Positions 1 through 10,000 of a DNA stretch of 64,000 bases are shown here, one piece after another. This DNA comes from Burkholderia latens (GTDB lineage Bacteria; Pseudomonadota; Gammaproteobacteria; Burkholderiales; Burkholderiaceae). Location of the stretch: the NCBI RefSeq assembly GCF_001718795.1, contig NZ_CP013435.1, positions 682,001-746,000 of the forward strand, read 5' to 3'. Made by a program: the position numbers and the translations under genes. The notes beneath the pieces are model-generated. The model ran no database searches, was not told the DNA's origin, and was given only the letters and a program-made list of their open reading frames with translations. Positions within the stretch are counted from its first letter, which is position 1, and the number at the start of each line of letters is the position of its first letter.

Positions 1-1997
<1,997 letters not shown>

Positions 1998-2151
1998 CCG
2001 GCGCCGGCACGATCGGCGCGACCGCGTGCGGCGCTCGCGCGGCTGACGACGCGCTTGCGGCGCCTGTCGGACCGCCGACCACCGCACGTTCCGCGTCATT
2101 CGACATCGTTTCCGCGCGTCGTCGATGCACGAGCGATCGCGGCCGTTCTTG

Positions 2152-2174
2152 CGCAAATCGACCGCGGATTTGCG
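2152..2174. promoter_or_regulatory. Inverted repeat upstream of gdhA (candidate operator)
   Basis: Two perfect 8-bp arms, CGCAAATC (2152-2159) and GATTTGCG (2167-2174), are separated by 7 bp. A possible -10 box CATAAT lies at 2200-2205, which places the repeat near -50 of gdhA. The spacing suits a dimeric regulator such as the adjacent LysR protein. This is inference from symmetry and position only. Confidence 0.45.
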
Positions 2175-2282
2175 AAAAATCCCGATCATGCAAGAAACGC
2201 ATAATCGAATAAGCAAACGGCATTGGATAAAAAAAACGGGTTTTTCGACAATGTGCGCAATCCGTTGAACGTTGGAGCATCC

Positions 2283-3569
2283 ATGTCTTCGCAACTGCAG
2301 TCCATCCCGTCCTACCTGCACGCCGACGATCTCGGCCCGTGGGGCAACTACCTTCAGCAGGTCGATCGCGTCGCGCCGTACCTCGGTTCGCTGTCGCGCT
2401 GGCTGGAAACGCTGAAGCGTCCGAAGCGCATCCTGATCGTCGACGTGCCCATCGAGCTCGACAACGGCACCGTCGCGCACTTCGAAGGCTATCGCGTGCA
2501 GCACAACGTGTCGCGCGGTCCGGGCAAGGGCGGCGTGCGTTACCACCAGGACGTGACGCTGTCGGAAGTGATGGCACTGTCCGCATGGATGTCGGTGAAG
2601 AACGCGGCCGTGAACGTGCCGTACGGCGGCGCGAAGGGCGGCATCCGCGTCGACCCGCGCAAGCTGTCGCGTGGCGAGCTCGAGCGCGTGACGCGCCGCT
2701 ACACCAGCGAAATCGGCATCATCATCGGGCCGAACACCGACATTCCGGCGCCGGACGTCAACACCAACGAACAGGTGATGGCGTGGATGATGGACACGTT
2801 CTCGATGAACCAGGGCCAGACGTCGACCGGCGTCGTGACCGGCAAGCCGATCTCGCTCGGCGGTTCGCTCGGCCGGAAGGAAGCGACGGGCCGCGGCGTG
2901 TTCGTCGTCGGCTGCGAAGCGGCGAAGAAGAAGGGCGTCGAGATCGAAGGCGCGCGCATCGCGGTGCAGGGCTTCGGCAACGTCGGCGGCATCGCGGCGA
3001 AGCTGTTCCAGGAAGCGGGTGCGAAGGTGATCGCGGTGCAGGATCACACCGGCACGATCTACCAGCCGGCCGGCCTCGATTCGAACAAGCTGCTCGACCA
3101 CGTCGCACGCACGGGCGGCGTCGCGGGCTTCGAAGGCGCGGAGCCGATGCCGAACGACGAGTTCTGGACGGTCGAAACCGACATCCTGATCCCGGCGGCA
3201 CTGGAAAACCAGATCACCGAGAAGAACGCATCGAAGATCCGCACGAAGATCATCGTCGAAGGCGCAAACGGCCCGACGACGACCGCTGCGGACGACATCC
3301 TGAGCGCGAACGGCGTGCTCGTGATCCCCGACGTGATCGCGAACGCAGGCGGCGTAACCGTGTCGTACTTCGAGTGGGTGCAGGACTTCTCGAGCTTCTT
3401 CTGGACGGAAGACGAGATCAACCACCGTCTCGAGCGCGTGATGCGCGAAGCGTTCGCCGGCGTGTGGGCGGTCGCGGAAGAGCACAAGGTGTCGGTGCGT
3501 ACGGCGGCGTTCATCGTCGCGTGCAAGCGCATCCTGATGGCGCGCGAAATGCGCGGCCTGTACCCCTGA
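2283..3569 (+). CDS. gdhA: Glutamate dehydrogenase
   Basis: Glutamate dehydrogenase interconverts glutamate with 2-oxoglutarate and ammonia using a nicotinamide cofactor. The 428-residue protein shows the substrate-site lysines in GKGGVR (about Lys82), SVKNAA (about Lys106) and YGGAKGG (about Lys118). The Rossmann motif GFGNVGG lies near residue 230. The ATG at 2283 is preferred over an upstream in-frame TTG at 2223 because GGAG sits at 2274-2277, five bases ahead, and because the length then matches the family. The glutamate/aspartate transporter follows on the same strand, so the region handles glutamate uptake and turnover. NAD versus NADP use cannot be read from the sequence. Confidence 0.96.
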   Translation: MSSQLQSIPSYLHADDLGPWGNYLQQVDRVAPYLGSLSRWLETLKRPKRILIVDVPIELDNGTVAHFEGYRVQHNVSRGPGKGGVRYHQDVTLSEVMALSAWMSVKNAAVNVPYGGAKGGIRVDPRKLSRGELERVTRRYTSEIGIIIGPNTDIPAPDVNTNEQVMAWMMDTFSMNQGQTSTGVVTGKPISLGGSLGRKEATGRGVFVVGCEAAKKKGVEIEGARIAVQGFGNVGGIAAKLFQEAGAKVIAVQDHTGTIYQPAGLDSNKLLDHVARTGGVAGFEGAEPMPNDEFWTVETDILIPAALENQITEKNASKIRTKIIVEGANGPTTTAADDILSANGVLVIPDVIANAGGVTVSYFEWVQDFSSFFWTEDEINHRLERVMREAFAGVWAVAEEHKVSVRTAAFIVACKRILMAREMRGLYP

Positions 3570-3660
3570 TCGGGCGTCGCCGGCCGGCCTCGACGGGCAC
3601 GGCCGGTTGACTTCGATCGCACCATGACGCAATCCACGCGATTGCGTGCATGAACCCCCG

Positions 3661-3688
3661 CGGGCGGTGCCGAATCCGGCACCGCCCG
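3661..3688. terminator. Perfect hairpin after gdhA, no T-tract
   Basis: CGGGCGGTGCCG and its exact complement CGGCACCGCCCG form a 12-bp stem around an AATC loop, about 90 bp after the gdhA stop. There is no T-run, so it is not a canonical Rho-independent terminator. It may still act as a pause site or 3'-end stabiliser before the gltI promoter region. Confidence 0.4.
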
Positions 3689-3823
3689 CGCGCGCATCCG
3701 GGGTGTCCGAAGCCGGGAGGACGGCTTCTCACAGGGCGATTCGTAGTGCGGTAAACAACCAGTACTTTCAAAAATATTACTTTGATACACTGGCGCGGGT
3801 TTAAGCCAAGGAGATGACCAAAA

Positions 3824-4717
3824 ATGAAATACCACAAGGCAGTCCTGATGGTCGCGGCGCTGTGCGCGTTCGCAAGCGGCGCGCAAGCACAGGAGACCGG
3901 CACGCTGAAGAAGATCAAGGACACGGGCGTGATCGCGCTGGGCCACCGCGAATCGTCGATTCCGTTCTCCTATTACGACCAGAACCAGCAGGTGGTCGGC
4001 TACTCGCGCGATTTCCAGATGAAGGTCGTCGACGCGGTGAAAAAGAAGCTGAACCTGCCGAACCTGCAGGTGAAGAACATCCCGGTCACGTCGCAGAACC
4101 GCATCCCGCTCGTGCAGAACGGCACGGTCGACATCGAGTGCGGCTCGACCACCAACAACGTCGAGCGTCAACAGCAGGCCGCGTTCTCCGACACGATCTT
4201 CGTGATCGGCACGCGCCTGATGACGAAGAAGGATTCGGGCATCAAGGATTTCGCGGACCTGAAGGGCAAGACGGTCGTGACGACCGCCGGCACGACGTCC
4301 GAGCGCTTGCTGCGCAAGATGAACAACGACAAGCAGATGGGCATGAACATCATCAGCGCGAAGGACCACGGCGACTCGTTCAACACGCTTGAATCGGGCC
4401 GCGCGGTCGCGTTCATGATGGACGACGCACTGCTCGCGGGCGAGCGCGCGAAGGCGAAGCAGCCGGGCGAGTGGGTGATCGTCGGCACGCCGCAATCGGA
4501 AGAAGCGTACGGCTGCATGATGCGCAAGGGCGATGCAGACTTCAAGAAGGTCGTCGACGATGCGATCTCGCAAGTCGAGAAGTCCGGCGAAGCCGCGAAG
4601 ATCTACGCGAAGTGGTTCGAGAATCCGATCCCGCCGAAGGGGCTGAACCTCAACTTCCCGCTGTCCGAGTCGATGAAGAAGCTGTACGCGAACCCGAACG
4701 ACAAGGCGCTCGACTGA
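3824..4717 (+). CDS. gltI: Glutamate/aspartate ABC transporter, periplasmic binding protein
   Basis: This is the periplasmic solute-binding component of a GltI-J-K-L importer for glutamate and aspartate. The 297-residue protein begins with a signal peptide (MKYHKAVLMVAALCAFASGAQA, then cleavage) and continues as a family 3 solute-binding protein. Recognisable blocks are GHRESSIPFSYYD, IECGSTTNN and GKTVVTTAGTTSE. An AAGGAG at 3808-3813 precedes the ATG by about ten bases. Upstream, TACACT at 3786-3791 could be the -10 box. The gene is first in the operon and is separated from the permease genes by a terminator-like hairpin. The specificity is inferred from the family and from the gene set. 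Confidence 0.94.
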   Translation: MKYHKAVLMVAALCAFASGAQAQETGTLKKIKDTGVIALGHRESSIPFSYYDQNQQVVGYSRDFQMKVVDAVKKKLNLPNLQVKNIPVTSQNRIPLVQNGTVDIECGSTTNNVERQQQAAFSDTIFVIGTRLMTKKDSGIKDFADLKGKTVVTTAGTTSERLLRKMNNDKQMGMNIISAKDHGDSFNTLESGRAVAFMMDDALLAGERAKAKQPGEWVIVGTPQSEEAYGCMMRKGDADFKKVVDDAISQVEKSGEAAKIYAKWFENPIPPKGLNLNFPLSESMKKLYANPNDKALD

Positions 4718-4750
4718 CCACGCGGCCGTTGACGCAGAATTGACGCTACT

Positions 4751-4786
4751 GAAACGGAAGAGGCCACGCTTCTTCCGTTTCTTTTT
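4751..4786 (+). terminator. Terminator-like hairpin between gltI and gltJ
   Basis: GAAACGGAAGA (4751-4761) pairs perfectly with TCTTCCGTTTC (4771-4781), giving an 11-bp stem with a 9-nt loop, followed directly by five T residues. It sits inside the operon, 34 bp after the gltI stop and 16 bp before the gltJ start. Partial termination here would give more binding protein than permease. Confidence 0.75.
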
Positions 4787-4801
4787 GCTGGAGTCTTGCC
4801 C

Positions 4802-5542
4802 ATGTCTTACCACTGGAACTGGGGCGTATTCCTGAGCCCCGTGTCGACCGGCGAGCCGACGACGTACTTCGGCTGGCTGCTGTCCGGCTTCTGGGTGACG
4901 ATCGAGGTATCGCTCGTCGCCTGGGTCATCGCGCTGATCGTCGGCTCGCTGTTCGGCGTGCTGCGCACGGTGCCGAACAGATGGCTGTCGGCGATCGGCA
5001 CTGTCTACGTGTCGATCTTCCGGAACATTCCGTTGATCGTGCAGTTCTTCGTCTGGTACCTGGTCGTGCCCGAACTGCTGCCCGCATCGATCGGCACGTG
5101 GATCAAGCAGTTGCCGCCGACCACGCAGTTCTTCACCGCATCGATCGTCTGTCTCGGCCTGTTCACGGGCGCCCGCGTGTGCGAACAGGTGCGCTCGGGG
5201 ATCAACGCGCTGCCGAAAGGCCAGCGCGCGGCCGGCCTCGCGATGGGCTTCACGCAATGGCAGACGTATCGCTACGTGCTGCTGCCCGTTGCTTACCGGA
5301 TCATCGTGCCGCCGCTCACGTCGGAGTTCCTGAACATCTTCAAGAACTCGGCCGTTGCGTCGACGATCGGCCTGCTCGACCTGTCCGCGCAGGCGCGCCA
5401 GCTCGTCGACTACACCGCGCAGACCTACGAGTCGTTCATCGCGGTGACGCTCGCGTACGTGCTGATCAACCTCGTCGTGATGGCGTTCATGCGCTGGATC
5501 GAAGGCCGCACGCGGCTGCCCGGCTACATCGGAGGCAAGTGA
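4802..5542 (+). CDS. gltJ: Glutamate/aspartate ABC transporter permease GltJ
   Basis: This is an inner-membrane permease subunit of the polar amino acid family, 246 residues. It has several hydrophobic segments: near residues 25-50 ([20 protein letters not shown]), 60-90, and in the C-terminal half. The EAA-type loop that contacts the ATPase is visible ([19 protein letters not shown]). The ATG at 4802 is preceded by GGAG at 4790-4793. The stop overlaps the start of gltK by one base. It works with GltK as the transmembrane pair served by GltI and GltL. Confidence 0.94.
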   Translation: MSYHWNWGVFLSPVSTGEPTTYFGWLLSGFWVTIEVSLVAWVIALIVGSLFGVLRTVPNRWLSAIGTVYVSIFRNIPLIVQFFVWYLVVPELLPASIGTWIKQLPPTTQFFTASIVCLGLFTGARVCEQVRSGINALPKGQRAAGLAMGFTQWQTYRYVLLPVAYRIIVPPLTSEFLNIFKNSAVASTIGLLDLSAQARQLVDYTAQTYESFIAVTLAYVLINLVVMAFMRWIEGRTRLPGYIGGK

Positions 5543-6219
5543 TGCATCAGTTCGACTGGAGTAGTATTCCCGGCGCGGTTCCGACGCTGTGGTCGGGCGC
5601 GATCGTCACGTTCAAGATCACGCTGATCGCGATCGTCGTCGGCATCGTCTGGGGCACGCTGCTGGCGCTGATGCGGCTGTCCGGCGTGAAGCCGCTCGCG
5701 TGGTTCGCGAAGGCGTACGTGACGGTGTTCCGCTCGATTCCGCTCGTGATGGTGTTGCTGTGGTTCTTCCTGATCGTGCCGCAGGTGTTGCAGGGCGTGC
5801 TCGGGCTGTCGCCGACGATCGACATTCGGCTCGCCTCGGCGATGGTCGCGTTCTCGCTGTTCGAAGCCGCGTATTATTCCGAGATCATCCGCGCCGGCAT
5901 CCAGGCGGTGCCGCGCGGGCAGGTCAACGCCGCGTTCGCGCTCGGCATGAACTACGCGCAGGCGATGCGCCTCGTGATCCTGCCCCAGGCGTTCCGCGCG
6001 ATGGTGCCGCTGCTGCTCACGCAGGCGATTGTTCTGTTCCAGGATACGTCGCTCGTGTACGTGATCAGTCTCGCGGACTTCTTCCGCACGGCCGCGAACA
6101 TCGGCGATCGCGATGGCACGACCGTCGAGATGGTCCTGTTCGCGGGTGCATGCTATTTCGTGATTTGCTCGGTGGCGTCTGCCCTCGTCAAAGGTCTCCA
6201 GAAAAAGGTCACAAGATGA
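5542..6219 (+). CDS. gltK: Glutamate/aspartate ABC transporter permease GltK
   Basis: This second permease subunit has 225 residues and hydrophobic segments throughout. It carries the EAA loop ([20 protein letters not shown]) that couples to the ATPase. The ATG at 5542 shares its first base with the gltJ stop codon, and GGAGG at 5531-5535 lies just upstream, so translation is probably coupled. Its 3' end overlaps gltL in an ATGA arrangement. It forms a heterodimeric channel with GltJ. Confidence 0.94.
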   Translation: MHQFDWSSIPGAVPTLWSGAIVTFKITLIAIVVGIVWGTLLALMRLSGVKPLAWFAKAYVTVFRSIPLVMVLLWFFLIVPQVLQGVLGLSPTIDIRLASAMVAFSLFEAAYYSEIIRAGIQAVPRGQVNAAFALGMNYAQAMRLVILPQAFRAMVPLLLTQAIVLFQDTSLVYVISLADFFRTAANIGDRDGTTVEMVLFAGACYFVICSVASALVKGLQKKVTR

Positions 6220-6941
6220 TTTCCATCAAGAACGTTTCGAAGTGGTACGGCCAGTTTCAGGTCCTCACCGATTGCACGACCGAGGTCAAGAAGGGCGAAG
6301 TGGTCGTGGTGTGCGGTCCGTCGGGCTCGGGCAAGTCGACGCTGATCAAGACCGTGAACGGCCTCGAGCCGTTCCAGCAGGGCGAGATCCTCGTGAACGG
6401 CCAGTCGGTCGGCGACAAGAAGACGAACCTGTCGAAGCTGCGCTCGAAGGTCGGGATGGTGTTCCAGCATTTCGAGCTGTTCCCGCACCTGTCGATCACC
6501 GAGAACCTGACGCTCGCGCAGATCAAGGTGCTCGGCCGCGGCAAGGACGAAGCGGCCGACAAGGGCATGAAGCTGCTCGATCGCGTCGGCCTGAAGGCCC
6601 ATGCGCACAAGTTTCCGGGCCAGCTGTCCGGCGGCCAGCAGCAGCGGGTCGCGATCGCGCGTGCGCTGTCGATGGACCCGATCGCCATGCTGTTCGACGA
6701 GCCGACGTCCGCGCTCGATCCGGAGATGATCAACGAAGTGCTCGACGTGATGGTCGAGCTCGCGCAGGAAGGGATGACGATGATGGTCGTCACGCACGAA
6801 ATGGGCTTCGCGAAGAAGGTCGCCCATCGCGTGATCTTCATGGACAAGGGCGCGATCGTCGAGGACGACCGCAAGGACGATTTCTTCTCGAATCCGAAGT
6901 CGGATCGCGCGAAGGACTTCCTCGCGAAAATCCTGCATTGA
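6216..6941 (+). CDS. gltL: Glutamate/aspartate ABC transporter ATP-binding protein
   Basis: This is the cytoplasmic ATPase that energises the importer, 241 residues, the usual size for the polar amino acid group. The Walker A motif is GPSGSGKST (about 33-41), the Q-loop is [10 protein letters not shown], the signature is [15 protein letters not shown], and Walker B is [14 protein letters not shown], followed by the H-loop VVTHEM. The start overlaps the gltK stop (ATGA at 6216-6219). A strong terminator follows at 6982-7016. All key residues are intact. Confidence 0.96.
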   Translation: MISIKNVSKWYGQFQVLTDCTTEVKKGEVVVVCGPSGSGKSTLIKTVNGLEPFQQGEILVNGQSVGDKKTNLSKLRSKVGMVFQHFELFPHLSITENLTLAQIKVLGRGKDEAADKGMKLLDRVGLKAHAHKFPGQLSGGQQQRVAIARALSMDPIAMLFDEPTSALDPEMINEVLDVMVELAQEGMTMMVVTHEMGFAKKVAHRVIFMDKGAIVEDDRKDDFFSNPKSDRAKDFLAKILH

Positions 6942-6981
6942 GCGCTCGTCGATCGCGCACGCGACACGCGTGCGCCATGTG

Positions 6982-7016
6982 AAAACCGCCCGGCCGAACA
7001 CCGGGCGGTTTTTTTT
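6982..7016. terminator. Bidirectional Rho-independent terminator, gltL / autotransporter
   Basis: AAAACCGCCCGG and CCGGGCGGTTTT form a 12-bp stem around CCGAACA, followed by a run of eight T residues in the plus direction and four in the minus direction. It lies between the convergent gltL and autotransporter genes. Confidence 0.88.
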
Positions 7017-7020
7017 CGCC

Positions 7021-7041
7021 GGCGCCCGGCGCCCGGCGCCC
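7021..7041. repeat. Heptanucleotide tandem repeat, three copies
   Basis: Three perfect head-to-tail copies of GGCGCCC lie just downstream of the autotransporter stop codon (7050-7052). They are outside both neighbouring reading frames, so copy-number change would not shift a frame. Confidence 0.7.
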
Positions 7042-7049
7042 GCGCCGCG

Positions 7050-10000
7050 CTACCAGCTGTACCGGTAGCCGACCTGCCCGGTGATGCCGCGCCGGTAGTC
7101 GCCGCCGATGTTGCGCGCATATTTGACGTTCGCGTACAGCTCGCCGGACTTGCCGAAGCCTGCGGTCACGCCGAGGCCGAGCTCGTACCACGTGCGGTCC
7201 AGCTGTGTCGCGAACGGCGTGCCGCCCACCACCGTCTGGCCCGGCGACAGGAAGTCGTGCAGCACGTCGGCCGTGAAGTACGGCGTCGCGGCGCCGCCGC
7301 CCGCGTTCGCATCGAGGTTCGGCCGGAAGATCCGCACGCCGGCGCGTCCGCGCAGCGCATTCGACGTCGTGCCCGATACGGCCGACACGTTGTCGTTGAA
7401 CCCGTTCAGCTTCAGATACTGATACATCAACTGCGCCTGCGGCTCGACCGCGACCGGCAGGCCGCCGATCGCGAACGGCTTGCCGACTTCCTGCGACAGC
7501 GCGATGCCGAAACCGTTCTGCGACGCCTCGTTGCCGTAGCTGTCGCGATAGCGGTTGCCGTAGTGCGTGACCTGGCCCACGGTGTCGAAGTAGGTGCCGT
7601 CGGACAGGTAGCGCGTCCAGTAGCCGCCGACGCTCTGCGCATGCATCTCGACCGAGCCCGTCGACGTCGACAAGCCTGGCGCGGCGGCGCGCGCCATGTC
7701 GCTGAAGCTGGCGTTCGCGACGCCGATGCTCGCCGTCACGCCCGCGTGCGTGCTGCCGCCTGCGGGCGCCTGGTCGAGCGTCCAGTCCTTGCCGAACTGC
7801 GCGAAGAACGTGCGCTCGTCGGCCGCGAAGCGGCCCGCGTTTGCGTCGAGGCTCTGTCCGCCGATGCGGCCCCACACGCCGTCGCGGTTGCCCGGTGCCT
7901 GCTTCTCGAGGTTGTAGATGTCGCCGACGCGTTCGTGCAGCTTGCCGAGCGTCGAGAAGCCGTAGTCGGCGTTCAGCAGCGGCGTCATCGCGTAGCCCGC
8001 CACGCCCGGACGGTACGCGAGATTGTTGCCGGCGCCGGCGCCGGCGCCGCCGCCGTCGATCGTGGACGGACCGACGGGATCGCCGGGGGACGTCGGGTCC
8101 AGCTGCGAACGCAGGTACCAGCCGTTCGCATCGCTTTGTCCGCCGCGGTAGAGCCGGTATTCATACGCGCCGGCCTGTACCGGGCCCGCGAGATGGAACG
8201 CCGACGCGGCCGTCGTGCCGCCGTTGGCGGTCAGCACGACCGGAATTCCGTCACCTGTCGTCTGCGCGCCGCTGCCGGCCGTGTTCGCGATCTTCAGCCC
8301 GGTTGTGCCACTTGCGGCGCCGCCGTTCACGATCAGCCTGTCGGTCGGCGATGCGTCGGCGCCGAGGTAAGTGTGCAGCGCGATCGTGCCGCCGTTGCCG
8401 ACATAGCTGCCCGTCGTCAGCGTCGTGTAGCTGCCCGCTGTCGCCGGTGCGCCGGACGGTGCGGCGAACGCGACCAGGCCGGCATTGTTCAGGCTGCTCA
8501 ATACCGAACTGCCGGTCATGTGCCAGGCGCTCGAACCGTCGATGCTCAGCGCCACCGGATCGATCTTGCCGGTCAGCGTCGTGCCGTTCGTCAGGAACAC
8601 GTTGCCGTTGCTCGACGCGTCCGACACGATGTCGCCGGCAAGATTCACGGCAGATGCGTTGAAGGTCGCGGTGCTGCCGTTCGAGAGGTCCAGCAGCGTG
8701 CCGTTGCCGGCCGTCACGACGGTGCCGTTGCGCACCGCGATGTCGATGACGCCGCCGCGCGCGGCGAATGCCGGCCCGGCGACGGACGCGACACTGCCGC
8801 CGTCGACCAGCACCGTGCTCGTCGCGCCGGTCGCGAGCGTGTCGGTGCCGAGCACGCCGGCCGTCGCGCCGTTGAGCGTCGTGCCGGTCAGCGCGAGCAC
8901 GCCGCCACCGTCGACGCGTGCGCCGTTGCCCGCCGCGCTCGCGATCGACGAGCCCGCGTCCCCGATGCGGCCGCCGTTCTGCGCGACGAGGCCGTCCGCT
9001 GCCGCGCCGGCGGTGGAGAGCTTCGCGCCCGACAGCAGTGCGGTCGCGCCGCTGCCCGCGACGACCGCGTGTGCGCCGGCCCCGGTCGTTGCGATGGTCG
9101 AGCCGTCGATCGACAACGTTGCGTCCGCGCCCGTCACGAAGAAGCCGCGCGCGTTGTCGCCGACGGTACGTACGGCGCTCGCCGCGTTCGCGGCGATGCG
9201 CGCACCGGCACCCGTCGACGACACCGCGTCGCCGCCGTTGCCTGTCGTGGCGAGCTGCGTGCCCGATAGCGCGATCGTCGTGTTCGTGCCGCGGTTGTCG
9301 ATGCCGTTGCCGGTGCCGCGCACCGCGATCGACGTCGCGCCGGCCGCGATCCCGCCGTCGGACACCGTCGAGTCGACCAGCACGCCATCGGCGCTGCCGT
9401 TCGCGACGACGGCGCCGGTGCCCGACAACGCGACCGATGCACCCGAGCCGGTCAGATGCACGCCTGCGATGCCGTCGTCGGCTTCGATCGTGCCGGCATT
9501 CGTCAGCGTCGCCGATGCGCCCTGCACGAGCGCGCCGGTGCCGTTCGATACGCGGATCGTCGACGCGTTGTTCACCGTGCCGAGCGCGCCGACCACGACG
9601 CCTGTCGAGCCGGCGCCGGTCAGCAGTACGGTGTTGCGGTTCGCGAGCGTGCCGAGGTTCTGCGCGACGAAACCGGTCACGCCGGCGTTCGACGACGTGA
9701 CCGCCGCATCGTTGGCCAGCGTCGTCGCGACCGGCGCACCGGCGTTCGCGCCGGCGAGGTCGTGCGCCTGGCCGTCGACGACGCCCGCGATCGCGCCGGC
9801 CGCGTTCAGGTTGATCGTCGCGCCGGGATCGATCGCACCCTGCGCGCCGCCCTCGACCGTCACCGCAATGCCATTCGCACCGTTGACGTTGTAGACGGCG
9901 TTGCCGGTCGACAGCGTCGTGCCGGCGCCGGTCGCCAGCACGCCGCGCGCGCGTTCGCCGTTTACGTCCGTCGTCAGCGTGCCGGCAGCCGACGCGCCCG

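Noticed and set aside
8028..8052. GCCGGC-type hexamer repeat inside the autotransporter gene
   Set aside because: It encodes an in-frame Gly/Ala linker before the barrel. Its unit is a multiple of three, so it is not a phase-variation switch.
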